DNA from: CAYWWY01 sp964462525
GTDB lineage: Bacteria; Thermotogota; Thermotogae; MWEM01
Assembly: GCA_964462525.1 (NCBI GenBank)
Contig: CAYWWY010000003.1
Coordinates: 186,001 to 250,000 of the forward strand
Length of the DNA: 64,000 nucleotides
Direction: 5' to 3'
Numbering within the stretch: position 1 is the stretch's first letter; each line of letters begins with the position of its first letter. Below the pieces are notes generated by a model. That model saw only the letters and a program-made list of their open reading frames with translations, was not told the DNA's origin and did not search any database. The translations under genes and the position numbers were made by a program. This document shows, piece by piece, positions 16,747 to 25,222 of this stretch.

Positions 16747-18627
16747 TTACCACTGAACTCTTCCGGTTACCTGCCAGGCTACGCCCAGAGCGGGTCCGGA
16801 GAACCAACCGAGGCCGTAGGGTCCATTGTCCACAGATACATCGCTTGTGAATGCATACATGGCTCCGAGGCTGGCGGTCAGGTTGACGGGTCCAACACTG
16901 CCCAGGCTGTAGTTGTACTGACCCCAGATGGCCTTCAACTCGAAATCGAGATCAGACAGGGTCTGTTGGGAACCGGTGTAGTCGTCAGAGGACTTCTTAC
17001 CAACCCTGAAGGCGATCTTGATGGGATATACGGGTTCGCAGCAGCTGCTCTTGATGACTGCGCCTAGATCAGCAAAAATGTCAACATTGTCGATGGACAG
17101 GTTGTTGAATTCCAGATCGTCTGCGCTTCCTTGTGCGAACACACCCAGGCTCATCTTTTCGAACATATCGAAGGGCAGGAAGTTGCCGAGGGTGATATCC
17201 AGCATTCTCATGTGAGCGGCCCAAAGGACGGTGGCTTCAGGTGTGCCTGCGGTGGGTTCGTTGTTCTGATAGCGAATCGCGCCGCCCAGTTCGACACTGC
17301 CGATCTTTGTGCTCAGACCTACGCCGATGACTTCAAAGTCGTTCCATGCGCCAAAGTGGAAGGTGATGGCCTTTTTGAAGGTCATGTCGACGAAGAGGTT
17401 GAATTCGATGTTCTCAAGCAGATTGGAATGGTAGATGCCTTCTTCTGCATCGTTGGAACCACCCCATTCGTAGCTGCCGAAGATGCCACCCTCAAGGGTA
17501 TAGGTACCGATGACGGGTGTGATTGTGAAGAGGAAGTCTCCGGTGTTCAGGAAGATTTCGGCTTTGATGAATCCGGTGCTGATCTTACCCTTGGTAACGA
17601 TCCAGTTCCAAGAGCGGACATTGCTGATGCCGATGAGGTGATAGCTCATAGCGCATTTGTTCCATCCGATACCGTACAGACTATGTACCTGCCCGGTACC
17701 AACAACAAGCCATACGCCCCATTTTTCTCCGGTTACGGAGCAACAGTCGCCTTCATCCATCTCGGAGTAGAGTTTGTAGCGGATGTACCCGGTGAAGTTG
17801 CCTTTTGCATCAGCTGCAGAGGCGCCCACTTCGTTGACCACGAGCTGGAGGTCTCCCCAACCGGGCTGTGTTCCCTTGATGCCCCATACGATGGAGGGAA
17901 CGCCACGTTGGCCTACGCCATAGAGTCCCAGGTGCATCGGAGGTGTGGATCTGTCAGAGCCTTCGGTTCCGGCGATCTTTCCCTCGTCGTCAAAGGCGAC
18001 CAGGAGTTCGACGCCTGTGCGAACCTGGAGGAAATAGTTCCCGCTCTTGGTTGCAGTGAGCCAGTCCCAATCGGCTGCTTCCATGTATTTCTTCAGGGCG
18101 ATCAGCTGTCCGGCTTCCACCATGCTCAGGCGAGTGCCGTCCTTCAGCTGGACCCACGCCATCACACTGTAGATCCCTTCTGATTCAGGATACAGATCGA
18201 TGGAGTAGACTTCATTGTCCTGTTTCCATGCAATTTCCAGTTCCTTCTGAGCAACGATTTTGCCGTTCCAGTCTCTCATAACGGCAACGAGCTTCACGTC
18301 TGTTCCCTTGAGCTCGGCCGCGCTGATGTAATACACGGTTCTCTGCTCGGTGGGATAGACTTCTTTCTTGGCTTGATACACAGCACCTGCTGAACTGTCT
18401 TGCAGGAGCATTACGATGACGTTGTCATCGACTTTGTCGCCTGTGACTTCAACGACGCGGGTCGCGACATCTTGGTAACCCATGGTCAGTGTAAAGGTAA
18501 AGGTTACAGGATCGCCAACGGTGACGACGCCCTTTTCCTGCAGCATTTCAACAGTTCCCTGCTGTGCCGCAAAGGTCAGTCCCATTACGAGTACAGCTGC
18601 CAGTGCGAACAATACTACTTTCCTCAT
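16747..18627 (-). CDS. predicted outer-membrane beta-barrel protein with N-terminal sandwich domain
   Basis: 626 residues, no family recognised with certainty. A signal peptide (VVLFALAAVLVMGLTFA) is followed by a beta-rich soluble part up to about residue 215 (VGDPVTFTFTLTMGYQDV and similar). From about 230 the sequence alternates short polar and hydrophobic runs, and the last strand GVAWQVTGRVQW is strictly amphipathic and ends in an aromatic residue, the classical outer-membrane protein signature. Two Cys-Cys pairs (295/296, 529/530) plus C324 are odd. It has its own strong promoter and a bidirectional terminator, suggesting high expression. The rod-like coiled-coil gene lies just upstream, which invites comparison with Thermotoga toga proteins. 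Envelope location is likely; function is inference. Confidence 0.7.
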   Translation of the reverse strand: MRKVVLFALAAVLVMGLTFAAQQGTVEMLQEKGVVTVGDPVTFTFTLTMGYQDVATRVVEVTGDKVDDNVIVMLLQDSSAGAVYQAKKEVYPTEQRTVYYISAAELKGTDVKLVAVMRDWNGKIVAQKELEIAWKQDNEVYSIDLYPESEGIYSVMAWVQLKDGTRLSMVEAGQLIALKKYMEAADWDWLTATKSGNYFLQVRTGVELLVAFDDEGKIAGTEGSDRSTPPMHLGLYGVGQRGVPSIVWGIKGTQPGWGDLQLVVNEVGASAADAKGNFTGYIRYKLYSEMDEGDCCSVTGEKWGVWLVVGTGQVHSLYGIGWNKCAMSYHLIGISNVRSWNWIVTKGKISTGFIKAEIFLNTGDFLFTITPVIGTYTLEGGIFGSYEWGGSNDAEEGIYHSNLLENIEFNLFVDMTFKKAITFHFGAWNDFEVIGVGLSTKIGSVELGGAIRYQNNEPTAGTPEATVLWAAHMRMLDITLGNFLPFDMFEKMSLGVFAQGSADDLEFNNLSIDNVDIFADLGAVIKSSCCEPVYPIKIAFRVGKKSSDDYTGSQQTLSDLDFELKAIWGQYNYSLGSVGPVNLTASLGAMYAFTSDVSVDNGPYGLGWFSGPALGVAWQVTGRVQW

Positions 18628-18693
18628 AAACTTACCCCTCCCTCTTGAAAGTTTTTCGTTGCCAATGCTTGGTACTCCAGTACACTTGAACCT

Positions 18694-18723
18694 ATTATAC
18701 TATAATTCGGAATGCTTTTGCAA
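18694..18723 (-). promoter_or_regulatory. promoter of the beta-barrel gene
   Basis: On the minus strand TTGCAA and an exact TATAAT are 18 bases apart, about 67 bases ahead of the ATG. The long leader ends in GAGGGAGGGG, a very strong ribosome site. Confidence 0.8.
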
Positions 18724-18750
18724 CCCCCTTTCCTTTTTTGATTTCGCGGT

Positions 18751-21066
18751 CTATTTGAATAAAGCGATGGCTCCGATGACAACGCCCGCTATCGCGACCA
18801 TAAAGGCAGTGGAAGCTGCGTCTGAAACCCGATGGATCCGAGTCTCCAATAGATCAGCGCGATCCTCCAGATCTTGGGTCCGAATGGACAGACGGTCAAT
18901 CTCAGCCCCAAATCCTTCTACTTGGGTCACACGGAGAGCCAGACCGCTGATCTGCGCACGCATGCTTGTTTCCAGATCTTGGATGGAACGAGTCAACGCA
19001 AGGTTGGTTTCGGTAATCTGCGTTTGCGTCTGTTGAGTCGATCGTTCCAGCTCTTCGCTCATGCGCGCCATATCTTCGCGGTGTGCCTCGTAGTACGTAT
19101 CGAGGGTCTGATGCAATTCTTTTTGGATTTGAGCAAGATTGGCAGTGTTGGTCTTGAGCTGTTCCACTTGTGTTTCAATCCAACGCATGCGCATGTTGGT
19201 TGCCCAACGATTTGATTCCAAAGAATCCTCGATCTGATGAATCCGATCCAAAAGGATGGTCCAATCTTGTTCTGCTTGATCCGCTCGCGTTTCCAGCTTC
19301 TCCACTTTCTGCGTCAGTATGGGGGTTTGCTGCGCCAATTTCTGCACCTGGGTTTCCAGCCATCGGAATCGCAAGTTCACCGAACGGAATCGTTCTTCCA
19401 AGGTCAATTCGGTTTTTTCTTCCAACTGATTCATTTGATCAACCAACTGCTGCTGAATTTCACGAATGCGGATCCAGAGGAACCGATCGTTCGCAGCCAA
19501 GTCTTCGGTGGTTTGGGAGATTCGCGCGATCATTTGAGCCAGATTTTGATCCTGAAGCCGCAACGCTCGGAGCATGCTTTCGATTTCGCTTGTTCGAGCC
19601 GCAAGCAGATCGACAAGCAGTTCCAATGTGCGGAGATCTTCCAAGGAGACCGCATGAGCTTCGACTTTGACATATTCCAGCTCTCGAGACAGATTGGTCA
19701 AAGAATCGGAGAGATTGGAACCTAATGTTGAAATCTCGGCGCGGAGCTTTTGGAGGTCCTCTTTGATCTGAAGGTGTTCTTGAACACCGATGGTTTGATC
19801 GCCTTCCAATACCGCAATGATTCTCGCTTCCAGTCGAGCAAACTGATGGGGAAGATCGGTTTGAAGCTGATTGACCCGTTCAGAAAGCTTGATCAAATCG
19901 CCCCGAACAAGGTCTGTATCCTTTTGCGTAGTCAAAAACTGTTCAAAGCCCATATCCTGAACGACCAATAACTGACTTTTTAGGGACTGAACCTCGTCGC
20001 TGAGCGCGCTCATCCCTTCGGTAAACTGCTTCTCCGATAGAGAGCCATCTTTCAGCCGCTCTACCACCGTCTCTAACCAGCGGATCCTCTGGTTGATCGC
20101 GATGACCCGATCATGAATTTGCTGATTCAGAGATTGGTCGATCTCATCCATCTGTTGTTGGGTATATTGAATTCGTTGCCAAAGGAAGCGGTCATTGGCT
20201 TTGAGTTCATCGATCGACTGATGAATGGAAAAGAGCGCTTCTTCAAGCGTTTGCTGTTTTTCTTCGATGATCGCCAATTGGGGAACCATCTGATTCACTG
20301 CGTCTTGCGCTTTCAATGCATCTCCTTGCGCGGTAAAAAATAGTTCCATGGCCAAGTCACGCGTATTGACAAGAAATTGTTCGAGTATGCCGATCATGAA
20401 CCGGATCTCCTGTAGGTCTTGATCGAGACCAGGAATTTCAATATCCTGATCTTTCATTGACTCCACAACCGTCTCCAACCAGCGAATTCTCTGGTTAATT
20501 GCCATTACCCGACTCTGAATCAGGTCATGGATCTCTGATGCGTTTTCTTCCAGTTGTTGAGCGGCGTTTTGAATTTTCTTCCATAAAAACTGATCATTGG
20601 CTTGTAACTCTTCAATCATTCCTTCCAATGCGACAATCTGCCTTTGGGTTTCCGGTTCTTTGGGATCGATGGACACTTGATTGCTTAGATCCTGGAGCTT
20701 TTGGGCCATAAGATCAACGATGACTCCTAAGGTTCGGATTTCTTCGAGATGAGTCTGTTGGATGGGACCATCTAAATCGGATATCCTCACTTCCATTCTC
20801 CGGATGGCAGCCTCCAAATCTTGAAAGGATGACTGGAGTTTGGTCCACAAAAACCGATCTTGCGCAATTAAAGAATCAAACCTTTGTTGGACCAGCTCCG
20901 GTTGTGCTTTTAGATCCTGAACCAGCCCTTCCAGAACCTGAATCCTCTCCCCATATTTGCTCAATGCCTCCAAAAACACCTGATCCGTTGGATCGGTATT
21001 TTCTTGAGCCAATAAGGGAGTGACAAGCAACAACAGGGTGATGGCACAGACCAACACCTTTCTCAT
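18751..21066 (-). CDS. exported coiled-coil rod protein with C-terminal membrane anchor (Omp-alpha-like)
   Basis: 771 residues. A signal peptide (1-20, ending LLLLVTPLLA) precedes about 720 residues of almost continuous predicted coiled coil, and a single hydrophobic helix closes the protein (FMVAIAGVVIGAIALF, 755-770). The rod carries a repeating pattern: NDRFLW-type motifs at 69, 157, 291 and 526, and RIRWLET-type motifs at 193, 327, 566 and 626, with 34 to 38 residues between the two in a unit. The architecture resembles Thermotoga Omp-alpha, the spacer joining cell body and toga, but no SLH domain is visible after the signal peptide, so peptidoglycan binding would need another route. Its own promoter lies 137 bases upstream. 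A structural spacer role is inference. Confidence 0.72.
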   Translation of the reverse strand: MRKVLVCAITLLLLVTPLLAQENTDPTDQVFLEALSKYGERIQVLEGLVQDLKAQPELVQQRFDSLIAQDRFLWTKLQSSFQDLEAAIRRMEVRISDLDGPIQQTHLEEIRTLGVIVDLMAQKLQDLSNQVSIDPKEPETQRQIVALEGMIEELQANDQFLWKKIQNAAQQLEENASEIHDLIQSRVMAINQRIRWLETVVESMKDQDIEIPGLDQDLQEIRFMIGILEQFLVNTRDLAMELFFTAQGDALKAQDAVNQMVPQLAIIEEKQQTLEEALFSIHQSIDELKANDRFLWQRIQYTQQQMDEIDQSLNQQIHDRVIAINQRIRWLETVVERLKDGSLSEKQFTEGMSALSDEVQSLKSQLLVVQDMGFEQFLTTQKDTDLVRGDLIKLSERVNQLQTDLPHQFARLEARIIAVLEGDQTIGVQEHLQIKEDLQKLRAEISTLGSNLSDSLTNLSRELEYVKVEAHAVSLEDLRTLELLVDLLAARTSEIESMLRALRLQDQNLAQMIARISQTTEDLAANDRFLWIRIREIQQQLVDQMNQLEEKTELTLEERFRSVNLRFRWLETQVQKLAQQTPILTQKVEKLETRADQAEQDWTILLDRIHQIEDSLESNRWATNMRMRWIETQVEQLKTNTANLAQIQKELHQTLDTYYEAHREDMARMSEELERSTQQTQTQITETNLALTRSIQDLETSMRAQISGLALRVTQVEGFGAEIDRLSIRTQDLEDRADLLETRIHRVSDAASTAFMVAIAGVVIGAIALFK

Positions 21067-21202
21067 ATGTAATCTCCCCCTTTCCGATTGTCCTGTATTT
21101 TCAATCCACGATTTTCTCTATTCGGGTGTCATTGACTTTTCAAAGGCCAAACGGGTTGATATCTACTTCATGACCCATAAAAAAACTGGGTATGGGCCAG
21201 AT

Positions 21203-21232
21203 ATTATACCATGATGATTTTACCATAATCAA
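21203..21232 (-). promoter_or_regulatory. promoter of the coiled-coil rod gene
   Basis: Minus strand TTGATT, 18 bases, exact TATAAT. The leader of about 130 bases between it and the ATG holds no gene; only a weak CCCAT/ATGGG stem around a T-run is seen. Confidence 0.7.
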
Positions 21233-21283
21233 GTGGACTTTTGCAAATGCTCGAGGGCTTTGGATATCTCGGATGCAATCGGC

Positions 21284-22489
21284 TCAAGAAGAGGTTCGAG
21301 ATGAGCAGGCGATTCGAAAAAACCTCCGCTTTCCGACCCGCAACACATCTCCATCGGAGACTTTCACTTCGGCAAAAGGATCTTGGATCGGTATTTCGTT
21401 GATTTTGGCGCCCCCTTGTAGGATCAATCGTTTGCTTTCGCTTTTGCTAAGTTTGGCTGCATCTGCGACCAATTCGAAAGCAACCGGCGAATATTCCGCA
21501 ATGGAATATTTAGGCATTTCCTTTGGTGTTTCCCGCTTCTGAAAAACCCGAACAAATGTTTCGCGGGCCTCGCGCGCCTGGTTGGGCGAATGCAAAAAAG
21601 AAACGATGCTCTCCCCCAAACGCATTTTTGCGTCCCGTGGATGGATGAGCCCGTCATCGATTTGTTGGAACAGGTCATCGACTTCATTTTCTTCGAGATC
21701 GGTGAGCAGACGATAGTATTTAGGCATTAATGAGTCGGGAATAGACATGATCTTGCCGAAAACATCGGCCGGGGAATCGGTGAATGCAATGTAGTTATCC
21801 AACGATTTACTCATCTTCTGAGAACCATCCGTTCCTTCGAGCAAGGGCAAGGTCATGACTACTTGGGCTCTTTGACCGTGTTCTTCCTGGATTTTCCGGC
21901 CGACCAAAAGGTTGAACAGTTGATCGGTTCCTCCGAGTTCGATGTCAGCGTCAATGGCGACACTGTCATAGGCTTGGGCAAGCGGGTATAAAAACTCCGC
22001 AACACTTATGGGTTCATTGCGTTGATACCGAGTGTGAAAATCATCTCGTTCCAACATTCGGGCTACCGTATACTTCGCAGCAAGCCGAATCACCGATTCA
22101 AAGCTCATCGGATCCAGCCATTCTCCGTTGAAACGGATTTGGGTTTTTTTGGGATCCAAGACGGTCCACACCTGATCTTGATAGGTTTGGGCATAGGCCC
22201 GAACCTCTTCGGCTGAAAGCATGGGCCGGGTTTTTGAGCGGCCGGTGGGATCGCCGATTCGAGCGGTAAAATCCCCGATGATCAAGATCACGTCATGACC
22301 AAGTTGTTGGAAATCTCTGAGCTTTCTCAAAACCACCGCATGGCCCAAATGCAGGTCCGGACGGGAAGGATCTACGCCAAGCTTCACCTTGAGCGGCCGG
22401 TTTTCCTTGAGCTTGTCCAAAAATTCATCGGGGGAAAACAAATCAACAGCGTTTTTCTTCAAAAACGCCAGTTGCTGGTGGGGGGTCAT
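21284..22489 (-). CDS. tyrS: tyrosyl-tRNA synthetase
   Basis: 401 residues. It charges tRNA-Tyr in the cytoplasm. The class I signature appears as LHLGHAVVLRKL (HIGH-like HLGH) near residue 47 and the KMSKS loop as GSQKMSKSLDN; a C-terminal S4 RNA-binding domain ends in DVLRVGKRRFFRI. Length and the SQKMSKS form fit the TyrZ/TyrRS2 type found in many thermophiles. The ATG lies 2 bases after the secG stop, so the two genes form one transcript. The last eight residues (ACSSRTSS) extend past the usual S4 end and may be a lineage-specific tail. No T-box leader is seen before the operon. Confidence 0.95.
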   Translation of the reverse strand: MTPHQQLAFLKKNAVDLFSPDEFLDKLKENRPLKVKLGVDPSRPDLHLGHAVVLRKLRDFQQLGHDVILIIGDFTARIGDPTGRSKTRPMLSAEEVRAYAQTYQDQVWTVLDPKKTQIRFNGEWLDPMSFESVIRLAAKYTVARMLERDDFHTRYQRNEPISVAEFLYPLAQAYDSVAIDADIELGGTDQLFNLLVGRKIQEEHGQRAQVVMTLPLLEGTDGSQKMSKSLDNYIAFTDSPADVFGKIMSIPDSLMPKYYRLLTDLEENEVDDLFQQIDDGLIHPRDAKMRLGESIVSFLHSPNQAREARETFVRVFQKRETPKEMPKYSIAEYSPVAFELVADAAKLSKSESKRLILQGGAKINEIPIQDPFAEVKVSDGDVLRVGKRRFFRIACSSRTSS

Positions 22490-22491
22490 CC

Positions 22492-22731
22492 TTACTGGAC
22501 CATAACGTATGCGGTTACAAAGCTCATAACGAAAAAGGCGATCGCAAGCCAAAGAGTAACCTTGCTCAAAGGATCCAATCCCTTTTCGCGCCCAAAAACG
22601 GTGTTTGCCCCACCGGAGCCAAATGCTCCCCCAAGGGATGTGTGTTTGGCCATGTTCAGGGTTACAGTCACGATCAACCCGACCGAAATCAGGGTATGAA
22701 CAATATACACGATTACTTTCAGTGCTTCCAT
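22492..22731 (-). CDS. secG: preprotein translocase subunit SecG
   Basis: 79 residues, the usual SecG size. Two membrane helices (VIVYIVHTLISVGLIVTVTL and VTLWLAIAFFVMSFVTAYVM) flank the conserved cytoplasmic loop SLGGAFGSGGANTVFGREKG, the SecG signature. It assists SecYEG-mediated export at the cytoplasmic membrane. The ATG has GAGGAGG 7 bases upstream; the frame continues open for another 74 codons but without family similarity, and the promoter lies in between, which excludes an earlier start. It is cotranscribed with tyrS. Confidence 0.95.
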   Translation of the reverse strand: MEALKVIVYIVHTLISVGLIVTVTLNMAKHTSLGGAFGSGGANTVFGREKGLDPLSKVTLWLAIAFFVMSFVTAYVMVQ

Positions 22732-22769
22732 GAAAAATGCCTCCTCAAGAATGGTATTGACCCGATCGA

Positions 22770-22798
22770 TTATACAGGAAAACCATGGTAAAATCAAG
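22770..22798 (-). promoter_or_regulatory. promoter of secG-tyrS
   Basis: Minus strand TTGATT, 17 bases, exact TATAAT, about 39 bases before the secG ATG. Confidence 0.8.
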
Positions 22799-22831
22799 AA
22801 AATATATTTTTGAACGGTAGGAGGGTTCGAA

Positions 22832-23866
22832 ATGGAACAAGTGTCGCTTCTGGAATGCAAATCGTACGATTTGGCGGATCCGGTTTTGGAACATTCGCTA
22901 TCGGAATATCGGGCATTGTTTCCAAAAGGGGCCCGGATTTTGGTCAAACCCAATCTGCTTTCCGCGCATGTTTCTCAGGAAGCGGTGACCACGCATCCCT
23001 GTGTGGTTCATGCTGTCTTGTCCTTTCTGCTGGCTCAAGGATGCCGTCCATTTCTTTCGGATAGTCCTATTACTCAATCTGTCGAAGAAGTGACTCGCGT
23101 CTGCGGAATTGAAGCAGTATGCAAAGAGTTGAATGTGCCGATCCGGCCATTTACGAAAGGAACGCTTCGAAAGGGATGGAAGTTTTCCGGGATCCGACTA
23201 GCCAAAGAGGTTTTTGATGTCGATGGAGTGGTCAACATCGCCAAACTGAAAACCCATAGTCAGACTGTTTTGACGATGGCAGTCAAGAATACCTATGGTT
23301 GTATGGTAGGCAAAGAAAAGCAGCTTTGGCATGTGCGCGCGGGCAGTATCGGCCGGTTTGCGGATCTTTTAATCGACATTCACGGATTGGTCCATCCCAC
23401 GCTAAACATTGTTGACGGGGTTGTTGGCATGGAAGGAAATGGCCCCGCAAACGGAACACCCAAACCTTTTGGCGTGATTGGCATCGCTCGAAACGGATAT
23501 TGTCTGGATCATGCCCTTGCAAAACGGTTGCAGGTTCGGGAGCAAACGGTGCCTGTGTTGGTTCAGGCGCGAAAACGGGGGCTGATTCCGGATTATGAGA
23601 TCAGGGGCGGTTGGCAAGACACGATTACGCTTCCCGCGACGGCTCCGGTTTTTCAAGCAACAACATGGTTGGGCCATATGATCCCGACTCCGGATCGGTG
23701 GCCTGTCATCAACCCGGAACGATGCAAACGGTGCCGATTGTGCGAAAACCATTGCCCCGCCAGCGCAATCGAAATCGATAGCTATTCGGTGGACAAAAAG
23801 AAGTGCATCCGATGTTATGTATGCCACGAATGCTGCCCCCATGACGCTATACAGCTGATCCGCTGA
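22832..23866 (+). CDS. DUF362 protein with C-terminal 2x[4Fe-4S] ferredoxin domain
   Basis: 344 residues. The N-terminal 285 residues follow the DUF362 pattern (ILVKPNLLSA, VNIAKLKTHSQTVLTMAVKN, NIVDGVVGMEGNGP), and the C-terminus holds two four-cysteine sets, CKRCRLCENHCP and CIRCYVCHECCP, each able to bind a [4Fe-4S] cluster. No signal peptide or membrane helix, so it is cytoplasmic. DUF362 proteins occur widely in anaerobes and are thought to be electron-transfer or metal-centre proteins, but the reaction is not known. A GGAGG site precedes the ATG. It stands alone between two minus-strand operons and shares its upstream region with the secG promoter. Confidence 0.85.
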   Translation: MEQVSLLECKSYDLADPVLEHSLSEYRALFPKGARILVKPNLLSAHVSQEAVTTHPCVVHAVLSFLLAQGCRPFLSDSPITQSVEEVTRVCGIEAVCKELNVPIRPFTKGTLRKGWKFSGIRLAKEVFDVDGVVNIAKLKTHSQTVLTMAVKNTYGCMVGKEKQLWHVRAGSIGRFADLLIDIHGLVHPTLNIVDGVVGMEGNGPANGTPKPFGVIGIARNGYCLDHALAKRLQVREQTVPVLVQARKRGLIPDYEIRGGWQDTITLPATAPVFQATTWLGHMIPTPDRWPVINPERCKRCRLCENHCPASAIEIDSYSVDKKKCIRCYVCHECCPHDAIQLIR

Positions 23867-23891
23867 TCTATGGGAGGGTCATAGCCCAGAC

Positions 23892-24761
23892 TCAAAGAGG
23901 GTGATCGAGCAGATGAGAAAGGAAAGGGGGGAGAGCGAAAGAAGCCGTATGGATTTCTGGCGTATAGTATTGTAGGGAAAGGGATTCAGTTTTTCTCTCG
24001 GTTGGAATCCGATGCAAAGGATCAGGTCCTTTAGACGCAATGGTGTAGCACCAATACCCCGAAGGGTATTGAGGACAGGGGGAGGTATAAATTCTTGCGT
24101 TCGGGAATGCGGACTGAATGTGAAAGAAGGCCCGTTTCATCCATGCGTGATCATATATGGGATTCTCTGTCTGCGCAGATAGCACTCCTTGAGCGGTCAA
24201 TCGGTCCCGGCAAAGGTTGTAGAAAGCTTCGGTGAATAGATTCCCGCCTTCTCCCGCTGTGGGGTCGGTGGAATCGATAATTATAACATCAAAGAGGCGA
24301 TCCGTCTTTTGGAGAAAAGCAACTCCATCCGCCACATGGATTTCCGCCCTCGGATCAAAAAAACTGCAAGCCATTTTTGGAAGCCATTCTCGGGCCACTT
24401 CAATCACCCGACAGTCGATTTCACAGAGCACCGCTTTTTGAACGGATGCATGACGAAGCGCTTCGCGCAATGTTCCCCCGTCACCGCCCCCAATGATTAA
24501 TACCGTTTCTGGGTTGGGGTGGGCATACATCGCAGGATGGGCCAACATTTCGTGATAGATGAATTCGAACTGATCGATTGTCTGTACTATGGAATCCAAA
24601 GCAAACAATCGACCCAAAGAAGGAGTCTCATAAACTTCGATGGTCTGAAACTCGCTTTGAACTTGGGTGAGAACTTTTTTCACCTCAAACAGGCATCCAG
24701 CATGGCAGTTTGCATACCACTCCCGGAAATATTGCCTTCCTTGTACGGTAATCAAGCCCAT
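23892..24761 (-). CDS. speE: spermidine synthase (polyamine aminopropyltransferase)
   Basis: 289 residues. It transfers an aminopropyl group from decarboxylated S-adenosylmethionine to putrescine or agmatine. Seen are the N-terminal beta domain, the SAM-binding glycine loop VLIIGGGDGGTLREALRH, the acidic ligand of LCEIDCRVIEVAREWLPK, and the gatekeeper/catalytic stretch DVIIIDSTDPTAGEGGNLFTEAFY with QYPSGYW later on. Length matches the family. GGAGG precedes the ATG. It follows speD by 36 bases, which supplies its cosubstrate; the XRE-cupin gene ahead of both probably regulates them. Which amine is used cannot be read from the sequence. Confidence 0.93.
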   Translation of the reverse strand: MGLITVQGRQYFREWYANCHAGCLFEVKKVLTQVQSEFQTIEVYETPSLGRLFALDSIVQTIDQFEFIYHEMLAHPAMYAHPNPETVLIIGGGDGGTLREALRHASVQKAVLCEIDCRVIEVAREWLPKMACSFFDPRAEIHVADGVAFLQKTDRLFDVIIIDSTDPTAGEGGNLFTEAFYNLCRDRLTAQGVLSAQTENPIYDHAWMKRAFFHIQSAFPNARIYTSPCPQYPSGYWCYTIASKGPDPLHRIPTERKTESLSLQYYTPEIHTASFALPPFLSHLLDHPL

Positions 24762-24797
24762 TGGTTCCTCCGAATCTGTGAGGGGGTTTGCGGAACG

Positions 24798-25190
24798 CTA
24801 GACAATTGCTTTGAATGGAGAAGCTGGGTCGATCCCGATTTCGCTATACCTTCCTCGGATCAATTCATCAACGGAAGTCCTTTGGGATCCAAACGTGTTG
24901 CACAGGAAATCAAAAGCCTTCCAGGGATCAACATGATCGCCGCATGTAAAAAGATCAACGGCGGCGTATCCGTATTCTGGCCAGGTGTGAATGGAAAGAT
25001 GTGATTCGGAAATGACGACAACACCACTGACCCCATAGGGCAGGAATCGATGAAAACTGCTTTGGATCACAGTTGCGCCCGAAAGAATCGCAGCCGTATT
25101 CATTTGCTCTTCCACCCATTTCACATTGTCCAATACTTGAGATTCGCAATCATAAAATTCTGCCAATAAATGGCGGCCTAAATTATTCAT
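24798..25190 (-). CDS. speD: S-adenosylmethionine decarboxylase proenzyme
   Basis: 130 residues, the short bacterial/archaeal form. The self-cleavage site is ISESHLSIHTWPEYGYAA: the chain is cut between Glu and Ser, and the Ser becomes the pyruvoyl group that decarboxylates SAM. The following catalytic Cys is in VDLFTCGDH. The N-terminus GRHLLAEFYDCES matches the family. It acts in the cytoplasm as the step before speE. AAGGAG lies 10 bases before the ATG. The upstream regulator gene ends 32 bases away, so the three genes form one operon. Confidence 0.95.
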   Translation of the reverse strand: MNNLGRHLLAEFYDCESQVLDNVKWVEEQMNTAAILSGATVIQSSFHRFLPYGVSGVVVISESHLSIHTWPEYGYAAVDLFTCGDHVDPWKAFDFLCNTFGSQRTSVDELIRGRYSEIGIDPASPFKAIV

Positions 25191-25222
25191 CGACCCCCAA
25201 CTCCTTTCGCGTAGGTTCTGGA

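Noticed and set aside
17131..18183. 350-codon open frame on the plus strand
   Set aside because: Antisense to the predicted beta-barrel gene; that gene has promoter, ribosome site, signal peptide and terminator, the antisense frame has none.
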